Shown here in pieces: positions 1 through 12,500 of a DNA stretch of 64,000 nt. How positions within the stretch are numbered: position 1 is the stretch's first letter; every line of letters begins with the position of its first letter. The stretch is from NCBI GenBank assembly GCA_023053685.1, contig JALIGW010000002.1, positions 241,942,677 to 242,006,676 on the forward strand, given 5' to 3'. The position numbers were made by a program, and so were the translations under genes. This stretch comes from Diadophis punctatus similis. Taxonomy: Eukaryota > Chordata > Lepidosauria > Squamata > Dipsadidae. Under the pieces are notes generated by a model that saw only the letters and a list, made by a program, of their open reading frames with translations, did no database searches and was not told the origin of the DNA.

Positions 1-290
1 TTAAATGGTGAACAAATCCCAGGTTCATGACTAGAATCCCAAGGATTATCTTACCTACATTGACAGATGCAGTTGATCATGTCTTATGGACTCATAAAGA
101 CCACTAGCATCTATTAACCACTTTATTAAAGAAATTAGAAGTATATTACCCAACACATCAATCGTTTTTCACCCAAAAATATTCATGCTCAAATTCATCA
201 TGAAAAGTTTGAAGAATATTAAAGCCCCTGAAGAGGACTCTCTACTGGCCAAAATAATAATAATAATAAAAATATCCTGACTTGTGGCCC
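1..290. other. Unassigned AT-rich sequence
   Basis: No gene or repeat family was recognised. The stretch lies 5' of an L1-type LINE fragment and, by position, should be intron 2 of V2R-1 or its 5' neighbourhood. It contains a short AAT run near 258-270. No exon 1 or 2 of a V2R gene was found between here and 3075. Confidence 0.4.
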
Positions 291-1350
<1,060 letters not shown>

Positions 1351-1589
1351 ATATTTTGAAAATATAATAGCCATACATGGCCATTTGAAGTTGAACCAAC
1401 AGAGTAAACTAACAACTTTCCTTACCCATATTAGTTTTTTTCCCCTAAAAGTGGCTTCCTCTTCATCAAAGGAGCTCACTTAGAAGAAGAACGTAGGTGA
1501 ATGTACTGCTTAAATAAATAAAAAATCATTGCTATGCAGCTTCCTTATCCCTAATTTTTAAAGTATACAACATCAAAGTTATCACCATT

Positions 1590-1846
1590 TATTTATTTAT
1601 TTTATTTATTTGTGAGATTTATATACCGCCTCACAGTGCAAGCACTCTCTAAGCGGTTTACACCAGTAAGCAATGTATATTTATATTGCCCCCAACAATC
1701 TGGGTCCTCATTTTACCTACCTCGGAAGGATGGAAGGCTGAGTCAACCTTGAGCCGGTGAGATTTGAACCACTGACCTGCAGATCAGTGTCAGCTAAAGT
1801 GGCCTGCAGTACCTGCCTCTAACCGCTGCACCACCTCAGCTCTTGC
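1590..1846 (-). mobile_element. tRNA-derived SINE (squamate type)
   Basis: Read on the minus strand it begins GAGCTGAGGTGGTGCAGCGG, contains a B-box-like GGTTCAAATCTC, and ends in an ATTT/TTTA-rich tail at the left. Related copies sit at 23104-23325 (minus) and 59352-59575 (plus); all share the AATCTGGGTCCTCATTTTAC core or its complement. The body carries RNA polymerase III type internal promoter boxes. No protein is encoded. Confidence 0.8.
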
Positions 1847-2517
1847 TGTTATATTGAGCTGAATTTGGGGACTAAGACAGATGTCACTACTAGAACAAAC
1901 CCAATCACAACATCTGAAAAGTTTCTTGAGGTTGGATAAAAGGGATTTTCAGAGTGGAATTAGTAATTTATACAATTTGTTATATCAGGGCACATAATTA
2001 CTGGCATAAAATTAAACTATGGAAACTGACAGATTCCCAAAAATGTGTCTGTTACAACAGACAAAAATTCAGTAAAAGACCTCTTGGTGTACAACTGGCA
2101 AATGATATTAAGAGCTGGGGTCTCCCTGCCCCTTCAACAGCTGGAGAACAAGATAAAAAGATTGCTGCACAAAGAATTTGGATGTCGAAGTAGAGAAAGT
2201 TATAGCCATCCTCAGTACTTTGGGATACATTGAAACGGGCGAGCTGCTATCATCCTGCAATCCAAATTGCCAAGTATTTAATTGCAGAAATTCCTAAATA
2301 TCCTAGGGTGATAATTACTCAAGCAAGATTTGGGCAGCTGGACTCAATGGTTCAATATGGAAGATTTAAGCCAGTCTCTTATAACGAACAGGCTTGTATT
2401 TGCAGAGCTTTGAGATAGAAGATATAACAGATCTATTATCTGAATGTCAATTGTATAAGAAAGAGAGAGAGAGCATCTTGAACTGCACATTAAATGAATG
2501 ACCTATTTGGATCCATA
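1847..2517. other. Unassigned; possibly a decayed LINE tail
   Basis: Short open stretches at 1954-2233 and 2230-2418 have no clear V2R or known-LINE match. One frame near 2425-2470 reads like the ...LLSECQLYKKERE motif seen at the C-terminus of some LINE ORF2 proteins, so an old LINE is possible. Confidence is low. Confidence 0.3.
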
Positions 2518-2710
2518 TATTTGTTGTTATTAGTTACGAAGTCATGTCTGATCCACTGCAACCCCATGGACAATGTTCCTCTAGGCTTCCTGTCCTCAAC
2601 CATCCTCTGGAGTCCATTTAAGCTCACGCCTACTGGTTCAGTGACTCCATCCAGCCACCTCATTCTCTGTCGTCCTCTTCTTCTTTTGCTCTCAATCTTT
2701 CCCAGCATAT
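2518..2710 (-). mobile_element. Bov-B (RTE clade) LINE, 3' end
   Basis: The minus-strand frame 2490-2708 encodes MLGKIESKRRRGRQRMRWLD followed by a GV.E..G.SL..LQ..VEDR..RG segment, the characteristic C-terminus of Bov-B ORF2. It ends in an (AAC)n-like tail at the left. Only about 190 bp remain, so it is a 5'-truncated, non-mobile copy. Bov-B supplies the machinery for the Sauria-type SINE that also occurs in this gene (16128). Confidence 0.85.
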
Positions 2711-3075
2711 ATTAAAACATTATATTTGTTGTGTTGTCAGAATTCAAAAATTGCATATAATACTGCCCTTTATTGGATCATAACAGTTACATTAAGATCA
2801 GAATATCCGGGTCTGATTGCTGTAAATTGTAGGGGTGATACAGAAATATGATCTCCATTGTTTATTCTTATACTTATTTTTTACTTTGTTTATTTAATAT
2901 ATTTTTATATATGGCCTGTGTTTAATGTTCTGTGTTTAAAATTCTGTATCTTGATAGGGCCTAATGGCTAATCAATAATAATGTACTCTAATATGTTCAT
3001 GAGAAGCAAATTGAACTTATTAAAAGCGTATATCTGACCCCAAATATAATATAGTTTTATTCTTTGCTTTTTCAG
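2711..3075. other. Intronic sequence before V2R-1 exon 3
   Basis: AT-rich, with no gene or repeat recognised. It ends in the acceptor TTTGCTTTTTCAG directly before exon 3. Confidence 0.5.
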
Positions 3076-3858
3076 ATCACCTGTAGATTCATTTCAGAGG
3101 CTCTGAGTGATAAAAGGCAATTCCCCCTTTTTTACCGGATGGCCCCAAAAAATGATATCCAGTACCCAGCAATCATCCAACTGCTCTTCCATTTCAAATG
3201 GACCTTGATTGGTCTCTTTGCTTCAGATACAGAGAATGGAGAACATTTCATGAGGACTTTTACTCCTTCACTTGTCAGGAATGGAATTTGTGTTGTTATA
3301 TCACAACAATTGTCAATGTCTAGTAGACCTTCAGAACCTCTCAGGGATGCCATCTCTAAGTGGAGGCAAGTCAATGTCTTTGTTTTCTATACAGACTATA
3401 GTACCAAGATGGATGGAATTGGCCATGTCCATTTCATACTTGAAGGCTTGCCAGGAAGCATTGAAGTGAAAATCTGGATCATCACACTCTTTGGAGAGTT
3501 ACCAATGAAACGTCATAAATTTTACAAACATGTTCATAGTATTTGGAACTTTTATGTTCAGGAAAGAGAGTATGACAAAACCTACCAAACATTTATCTTT
3601 GTGAAACCCCAGTTTGAAGATCAAAATTTTCACTGTTCTTTTTCAAAGCACATCTTTTCGGTCAAGGGCCGGAGAAGATGCACCCAGAAAGAGCCACTGG
3701 AGACACAAGACAAAACAAACAGTATCAAGCTTCAAATTGACCCCCGTGCTTACAGTGTCGTTAAGACTCTGGCTCATGCATTGAATGCTGCATATTCCTC
3801 CAGGAGGAGAAGGAAAAATGAAGAGAGGTTGGTGGCTCCAAGACTGGAGCCATGGCAG
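3076..3858 (+). CDS. V2R-1 exon 3 (ligand-binding domain)
   Basis: 783 bp, 261 codons, phase 0 at both ends. The acceptor is TTTTTCAG and the donor CAG|GTATGT. It encodes the C-terminal two thirds of the ANF-receptor-like lobe, including [25 protein letters not shown], the [16 protein letters not shown] segment and ALNAAYSS near the end, all typical of V2R exon 3. It aligns through its length with V2R-2 exon 3 (36297-37091). Confidence 0.92.
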
Positions 3859-6800
3859 GTATGTGGTCCTTTCAAGGATTTAGATTTATTATTAAAGTTG
3901 GAAGGGACCTTATAGGTCATCTAGTCCAACCCCCTGCTCAAGCAGGAGTTCCTACACCACTTGAGACAGATGGCAGTCCAGTCTCTCCTTGAAGGTCGCA
4001 AGTGTTGGGGCTCTCACGATCTCTGCTGGCAAGCTGTTCCACTGGTTGATCGCTCTCACCGTCAGAAAGTTTCTCCTCACTTCCAGGTTGAATCTCTCCT
4101 TGGTCATTTATTTTCCAGATCCTTTATCATCCTGGTTGCTCTCTTCTGCACTTTCTCTAGAGTTTCAATGTCTTTTTTGTAGTGTGGTGACCAAAACTGG
4201 ATGCAGTACTCTAGGTGTGGTCCAACATAGTTCCTTTGGAGAAGGAATTGCAAGGAGGAGGGAAACTATCTCAATAGTTTGACCAATAATTTGGTCAATC
4301 TAATCATCTGGCACATAATATTCCAAACAGCAGAAACCATGACAGATATATTTTGATATTAAACCCTGTTAATTTTTAAAAGGATGTATTCATTTTAAAT
4401 AAATTCATGTATGTATAGGTTTGTGATTAGCATGGTAGTTTTATATTCACAAATCTGAAAGGGAAACCGGAGAATATTTAGCCCAACCCCTCCCATCTGC
4501 AAGAATGCCACTTAAAACTTTTCTGACTGATTGCTGCTTGGTCTTAAATGAAGGGGAGACTGAACTTATTTATTTTATTTTTTTATTTATTTATTTAGTT
4601 TGTCAAACATGTACAAGAAAATAGGTATAAGTATAAACATGGATATGTACACAGGAAATTATTACGAACAAATGGGGACAGTAGGACAGGGATGATAGGC
4701 ACCCTGGTGCGCTTATGCACACCCCCTTAAAGACCTCTTAGGAATGGGGTGACGTCCACTGTAGACAGTTTGTTAAAGTTTTGGGGGTTTGAAGATGTAA
4801 CAACAGAGTCAGTTAGAGAATTCCAGGCGTTGACCACTCTATTGCTGAAGTCGTATTTTCTGCAATCAAGTTTGGAGCGGTTTTCCTGGAGTTTGTATCT
4901 ATTGTTTGCCCATGTATTATTGCGGTTGAAGCTGAAGTAGTCATTGACAGGTAGGATATTGTAGCAGACAATTTTGTGTACTATGCTTAGGTCAGACCGT
5001 AGGTGGCATAGTTCTAGGTTGTCCAAGCCCAAATTTTCAAGCCTGATGGCATAAGGTATTCTATTGTGAGCAGAGGAGTGGAGTACTCCTCTTGTGAAAT
5101 ACCTCTGGACTCGCTCAATTGTATTAATGTCCAATATATAGCGTGGATTCCAGGCAGATGAGCTGTATTTGAGAATTGATCTGGCCAAGGTTTTGTATGC
5201 CCTAGTTTGCAGTACAATATTACCCGAGAAGAAGCTTCTCTTGTTCACCTCTAAACTGCTGCTTTTTAAAAGGATGTTTTCCTCTCATTCAGCCAGAATC
5301 TCCTCTCTTGTAACTGAATTCATTATTCCATGTCCACACTCTTGACTAACAATGAAGGGCTCTTAAGCTTCTGTGTAATATCTTTCAGTTATGGAAGAGC
5401 GTTGATTCCTCCCTTCTCCAGCTAAGGAGATTCTGTTAGTTTGAAAAGGTGCTCCCAGACTCCTGATTTTAAGCTCCTGTAGACCAACATGGTTCTTCTC
5501 CTTGTTATTTTTCTTCAATGCTAAGAGCAGCTCCTTTAATCTGTTCCTTGACCTCATTGTCTTTCTGTAAATCTGGTCTAGTTTTTATACACAGTTTCCT
5601 TCAAGCATACAGGGGAGCTGGTACTTAAGTTGGGATGCCCCTGAACCAGAACACCAATTCCCTGAGGTTCTTAAGGATGCATTTACCATCTTTCTTAAAG
5701 GATCACACTGCCCACTTACATTCAGTTTGCAGGAAATCATTTTTCTGGAAGTTTGGTATTTTTTAAAAAAAGATATCAAAATAGCTTTGTCTACAGGATG
5801 GTATTAATCTTGCATCATAAAATAAAATCATGATTTACGAACTCTACCTCTCTGTATGAATAAAAATGTAGAATAGATTTAGATTTAGATTTATTATTAG
5901 ATTTGGAAGGGACCTTGTAGGTCATCTAGTCCAACCCCCTGCTCAAGCAGGAGTTCCTACACCATTTGAGACAGATGGCAGTCCAGTCTCCCCTTGAAGG
6001 TCGCAAGTGTTGGGGCTCTCACAACCAGTAGTGGGTTCCTACCGGTGCGGTCCACTCTACCGCACCGGTAGCGGCCCGCTGGTGACGTCACAGGCCCATT
6101 GCAGTCGGTTGCTGGTGCCTGGGCGCCGCCATGTTTTTTGTTTTGAATATTTTTTGAATTTTTCGGGGGTTTTTCTTCTGCGCATGCGCAGAAGCCGAAT
6201 TTCCGGCACTGCGCATGTGCCTACATCTTGTTTCCGCCCACTCACTCACTCCTCACCACCTAAGCTGCCTTCCCAGTTCCCACGTGGTGCCTGCCCTGTG
6301 CCGCAACTGAGCTGCCTTCTCCTGCCTACAGGTAAGTCGCGGTCGTGCTAGGACCCACCCCACCCCATCCCTGGAGCTTGCTGCAGCCCACCCCCACCCC
6401 CCGCCTCTCCTTGCCGCTCCGCCTTGAGTAGGGTCCAAGACTCCGGTAGAAGGTTTTATTTCTCTCCCTTCTGGCTGGCTAGCTTCTCTCTGCCATCCAG
6501 CTAAGGACTCCCAACCTGCCATCCCATGTGAGCGGTTCAACGCCATCCACAAACCTCCCCCGTGGGATTTCGCACCGGCGGGCAAACTCTAAGTCATGGG
6601 GGGGCAGACGGCATGGACTCGCCCTTCGAAGATGGAAGCCGGGACTGTTTTCTGCTGCCAGCCAGCGGCCAGTTTATAAAGCACCGCAACCGCCCCTTTC
6701 CGATCCATCTATGCCCCAACCTGAAATTTAGGCAGCTTTTCGGCCTGAAAAGAGGGCAAAAAGCATTGCGACTGGCCCGGGCGCCGCCTCTCTTGGCAGC

Positions 6801-9485
6801 GGCAGCAGCAGGAGGAGCAGCCGGCAAGCCAGGTTGCTTTGCATGAGGAGGAGGACGCGGGCTTTGGAAGGGGTCCCTTCAGGGGTGAAATCCTCCCGGT
6901 TCGCCCGGGCCAGTCCTTCGGCGTATAGCCGATGGAACTGGCAGCGGTCGCTGCGCGGAGCTTCTCCCGCCCGCTTTCCCGGCCCGGCTGAACGCCACCA
7001 TTCGGGTTATTTTTCCCTCTGTGCATGTGCGCGCATGCACAGAGGAAAAATAACCCGAATCATTGTGTTCAGCCGGGCCGGGAAAGCAGGCGGGAGAAGC
7101 TCCGCGCCGCGACCGCCGCCAGTTCCATCGGCTATACGCCGAAGGACTGGCCTGGGCGAACCGGGAGGATTTCACCCCTGGGTCCCTTCCACGCTGGTGC
7201 TCGGGGGGGCGCAGGTTCCCTGGCGGCTTTGCGCTTCCAAAAGCAGCAGCCGCAGTGTCTTTAAATCACCCAGGGCGCTCAGTGCCGCCCCCGCCTCCAC
7301 CCCAGAGCAGTAGCGGGCAGTCCTTGATTTAAAGAGGCCAGGAATTTAAAGAGGCCAGGAATGAATCTGGAGCAGCTCTCTCGTACCGGGGGGGCAGCAG
7401 GGACAAGCCATGGCCTCAGCTGCAGGGGAGCAGCTCCAGATGAGCCATTCTCCCCCTCACCCTGCCCGAACATACAGCTGCCTCTCGCCCGCCCTGCTCC
7501 CTCGCACCCGGGGGCAGCAGGGATAAACAGCAGGGGAGCAGCTCCAGACGAAGCCGTATTCTTCCAAAGACGCTGTAGGTGCTGGGGCGAAGGGCTGGGG
7601 GTGGAGAGGAAGCCAGAGACGCTTGCTTATCTTGCCGCCGCTTGTTCTTTTCTGCTGTGGGAGGTGTGGGGGGGGGATGGGACTGGGGATATGGAACTAC
7701 CCCGGTGGCAGGGAAGGAAAGGAAAGGAAATTTAGGAAAGGGGGAAGGGAAGGGAGGCCCCAACTCTGGAGCTTTCCTGCCCCAGCAGTCCAGAGCGAAC
7801 GAGCGATCCGGCAGGAGCTCCGTCTGTGCCGCTGGGGCTCCCGTGGCTGCCGCAGCTGCTGGCCCACCTGGCCGGGGTGGTGCTGGCTGCAGGCGAGGGG
7901 CTTGGAGGGCGGGGGGAACACCTGCAGGTGAAGAGGGGTCCCCGGGCGCCTCTGGGCTCCACTTGCCTTGCGGGGAGAGTGCGCAGTTCCCATCATCACC
8001 CATTCTGCCTTCCCTGAATTGGAGTCCAGCTCAGCCTTGCGATTCTCTCCCCCACTCCTGGATAAACCTGGGGGGGGGGCCTCCTCTCCCCTTCTTGCTT
8101 CGTTTGGAGCAGGGGTCTCCAACTTTGGCAGCTTTAAGACTTGTGGACTTCAACTCCCAGAATTCCTCAGCCAGCAAAGCTGGCTGAGGAATTCTGGGAG
8201 TTGAAGTCCACAAGTCTTAAAGTTGCCAAGGTTGGAGACCCCTGGTTTGGAGGGAAGATCCTGCAAATATTGGCTGTCAAAATTACCTAACGATTGGGGG
8301 AAGGAAAAAGGAAGGAGGTGAAAAGAAAAGGAAGGTGGGAGAAAGGGAAAGAAGGAAAAAGAAAGATGAAGGAAGGAAGGAGGGAGGGAGCAGATGAAAA
8401 GAAGGAAGGTGGGAGAAAGGAAAAGAAGGAAAAAGGAAGGAGGTGAAAAGAAAAGGAAGGTGGGAGAAAGGGAAAGAAGGAAAAAGAAAGATGAAGGAGG
8501 GAGGGAGGAGATGAAAAGAAAAGGAAGGTGGGAGAAAGGAAAAGAAGGGAAAAGAGGAAGGAAGGAAGGAGATGAAAAGAAAAGGAAGGTGGGAGAAAGG
8601 AAAAGAAGGAAAAAGAGGAAGGAAGGAAAGGAAGGAAGGAAGGAAGGCTGGCAATGGGGGTGCAATTGTTTCTTTTAGGGAGCACAACTGGCTGGAAGTT
8701 GTAGTAAGATATCAGTTTAATGGACTAATGGGGAGAAGACGTGTCTGTTAAAACAACATGTCTGTTAAATTCAAATGGTAAGTGGGATTTTTCTTAAGTT
8801 AATTTTTCATTTTTAGCCAATGGTATAAGAGATTTTTAAGCAGAAGCATAAATTCCATAGGCAGATTTTGTCTGCTGCATCTGAAGTCACTAAACTAAGG
8901 GTCTGTTAAACCAATACTCTAGAGGCATACTTGTTATTGTTATAGCTTTATTTTGTTGTAAATAATGCATCTTGCAAAAAGAAGCATATAATTCCTATTC
9001 CTATATCTTTGGTCTCAAAGATCCCCATCCAACATACAAGTGAAACAATACTTCCTGGACATCGGAATAAGAGATCTGCAGGGCAGAGAAATACTAACTT
9101 GTTTTCTGATACTTCATTATGATCTCTGCTCTCACTGCAAAAAGCAGCACATTTTCTAGCAGGAAGGTTCTCTAAAATCCTGTCATATCCATACCATCCG
9201 TAGAGAATGGGAGGGTGATACCTCCTCTCCAAGAATCTATCAACATTGTGTAGCATAAGTTACAGTTTTTCACAGAGATAAACATTTGATGAAAATCTGG
9301 ATTTTTAAATAAAAGAATTCCAGGAAATGGTACAGAAAATGCAACAAAAATATCCAGATCCTTCATAAATCAAAGTGTAGCTAAACTTTGAAAGAAATTT
9401 CCTTGATTTTTAAAAAGTTAAAGTGGACTCTGGGTGCGTTTTTCCAAATGCAGTAGGTAAGGTTGAATGTGTATAGTTTTAGAAG

Positions 9486-9521
<36 letters not shown>

Positions 9522-12500
9522 GTGTGTGTGTGTACATACACATACAGTATATATAGTAGATAATGTATATTTTGTGTGCCTGTGTGTAATATGTATGTAC
9601 ACATTACATAGGATTAAATAGTATATTTTGGATGTTCAGTAGTAGTAAATAGATAGGGAAATTGTATCTCATTGAGGCCTTTGAGGCGAGGAGAGGCCAG
9701 GCACCCTAACCCTAACCCTTGACGTGAGTGACGTCAAGTTGGCCATGCCCACCCAGTCACATGACCCCCCAGTCACATGATCACCAAGCAACCCCCACCC
9801 AGTCATATCACTGCAAAGCCACTCCCACCCGGTCACATGGCCGGCAAGCCACACCCACAAAATAAGCCACTCCCACAGAGTGGTAGTAAAAATTTTGAGA
9901 ACCCTCCACTGCTCACAACCTCTGCTGGCAAGCTGTTCCACTGGTTGATCGCTCTCAACGTCAGAAAGTTTCTCCTCACTTCCAGGTTGAATCTCTCCTT
10001 GGTCAGCTTCCATCCATTATTCCTTGTTTGGCTTCTGGTGCCAGAGAGAACAGCCTGACCTCCTCCTCTCTGTGGCATCCCCTCAAGTATGACCGAGGAC
10101 TAATTGTTATCCATAACTTCCCAGTTTTATGAGGAATATTGAAAAATATTGGAGTACAATTTTAAAGTCAGTTTTTATCCACTTAATTATCACACCATCC
10201 ACTCCTCATTTAACAAGTTTTTTTTAATTCAGAAAGTTTTATTAGTACAGAGTTACATAAATAGTAGCAAAATATTAGATATAAAGTACAAACATTTTTG
10301 TTTTTTTTCTCCCCCTACCCAACCCACCCCCTTCCCTCCCCACCTCCCCCCCGGACTTCCCAGAGATAATACAGGGCATAATAATAAATTTAAATTGTTA
10401 ATAAGAAGAAGAAAAAAGAAAAAGAAAAAAAAGAACACTATTTTTAAAAAACTTCAACTCCAGATTGTACATTAATAATATATCGCATATGTATACAATA
10501 GTAAAGATACAAAAAAGAAAAAAAAAGAAAGAAAAAGAAATCTCTTTAACAATACAAACAAACAAATCTCCTACCTCCTCCCTTCAATCCTCCATCTTAT
10601 ACAAAGTAAATGTTATATAAATAATAACTAGATATAAAATACAAAAATCTTAAACTGATATTATTAACATTAAAAATAACCTCAAAGATAACTAAATATT
10701 ACGTAAGTAATCATTAAATATTAAATTTCATCATGATATTAATAACATAATATTATTCTAAATTAACTTACTGACTTCAATAAACAAAAAATCAACAAAC
10801 TATATATATCTAATATTATTAACATTAAAAGTAACCTCAAAGTTATATAAAACTTAGCTAAATATTGCATAGATAATCATTAAATAGGGAAAAGGAAAAA
10901 TACAATCATATTAGTCTCTATCCGTCCAATATATTTCAACATCTCATCGTTTTGTATCTTGATAGTTCATCTTTTAATAGTTCAGTAAATTCAAATTTCT
11001 CGACTCGTCTCCCATCTGATCCCAAACCTCCATCTCCTTTTCCCCAGCTATCTGGTTCTGGCACTCCTTTTGGATTTTTGAATCTATTTCCTTTTGATCC
11101 AGCAAAGATGGCTTCCCCTCCTCTTCCTCTTTTATTTTCATACATCCTTCCTCTGGAATCTTGGATATATCAGCCTTTAAAACATTGACATAAAATTCAG
11201 TAGCTTTTTTTATCGTGTTAAGCCGGTATCTTTTTCCAGAAAATTTCACTGCTACTCCAACTGGCGCTTCCCATTTATATTGTAAATTTAATCTCTTAAA
11301 TTCATCAATCAAAAAAGTGTAGCTTTTTCTGGCTTTAAGCATTTTAGAGGGGATTTCTTTCCAAATCTTTAGTTCCTGACCATTCACCATAAGATTATTG
11401 TTAAACGTTGCTTGTATAATTCTATTCCGTAAAGCTCTTGTGGTAAAATATATAACAATGTCCCTTGGTAAATGCTTTTGTTTAGCATACCACGAATTGC
11501 TCTACATGGGGCTACCCTTGAAGAGTATCCGGAGACTTCAGCTGGTGCAAAATGCGGCTGCGCGTGCTGTGGTGGGTGTGCCAAGGTACACCCACGTGAC
11601 ATCGATACTCCGCCAGCTGCATTGGTTGCCCATCGGTCTCCGGGTCCAATTCAAGGTGTTGATCACCATCTTTAAAGCCCTTCATGGCTTAGGACCAGGT
11701 TATCTACGGGACCGCATTCTGCCTCATACTTCCCTCCGACCGGTTAGGGCCCACAGAGTTGGCCTCCTCCAGGTCCCGTCGGCCAAGCAATGCCGGCTGG
11801 CGGGCCCAAGGGGGAGAGCCTTCTCTGTGGCTGGCCCCGCTCTCTGGAACCAACTTCCACCAGAGACCCGAACTATCCCCACTCTGCTGGCCTTCCGAAA
11901 AGCCGTTAAGACATGGCTCTTCCTGCAGGCGGGGGGTAGAGCTTAATTCACTCGAGCTCACCCCCCAAGTATGTATGATGTTGAATGGTTGTTGATTTCT
12001 TATATTGTGCTTTAATTTTTATATTGTTTTAATTACTATTTTAGATTTTGGTTGTTCTTGTATTTTTCACTGATGTACGCCGCCCTGAGTCCTTAGGGAG
12101 TTGGGCGGCATATAAGAATTCCAAAATAAAATAAATAAATAAATAAAATAAATTGATTCTGTATATTTTGTCGATTTGTGTAGCCAATTCCACTTTAGAA
12201 ATTCCAGACACCTGATCCAATGCATCAACCATCCTTCCTTTTAAATCTTCAAATAATCCCTCTTTCAAACCTCTGACCCTTATAGCAACTTCCATGGATC
12301 TGAACTGTGTCATCAAGACCTCTTTTTCAAAATTTGCAATATCATTTTGGATTTTATCTATGTAATTCACCGAGGTTGCCAAAGCTTGTTTATTTGTTTC
12401 AATACGTTCTGCCAAAACTTCAATATTTGTTGCTAAACCTTTGCAAACCTCTAACACATCAAATCTGAGTTGTTGATTCATATTCTTCAAAGCAGCCTGC

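Larger units (their letters stand above)
6026..9908. mobile_element. Composite hAT-like DNA element, 3.9 kb, no transposase
   Basis: Bounded by CAGTAGTGGGTT at the left and AACCCTCCACTG at the right, and flanked by a perfect 8-bp duplication CTCACAAC (6018-6025 and 9909-9916). An 8-bp duplication with CAG-type ends indicates the hAT superfamily. The left end matches the MITEs at 25565 and 37221. The right end (GTGGTAGTAAAAATTTTGAG) looks instead like the family ending at 21184. The interior is CpG-rich from 6050 to 8100 and holds two nested palindromic MITEs, a 350-bp purine tract and a GT repeat. No transposase frame was found, so it must have moved in trans. Open frames in the GC-rich part lack family resemblance and are taken as chance. 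Confidence 0.82.

Noticed and set aside
7022..7050. Strong hairpin as a possible terminator
   Set aside because: It is the centre of the palindromic MITE 6880-7180.
6030..8100. CpG-rich 2 kb resembling a promoter CpG island with many open frames
   Set aside because: Lies inside the bounded 6026-9908 element, contains a palindromic MITE, and none of the frames shows a known domain.
9701..9719. CCCTAACCCTAACCCTT, telomere-like
   Set aside because: Fewer than three units inside a hAT-like element; too short to call an interstitial telomere.
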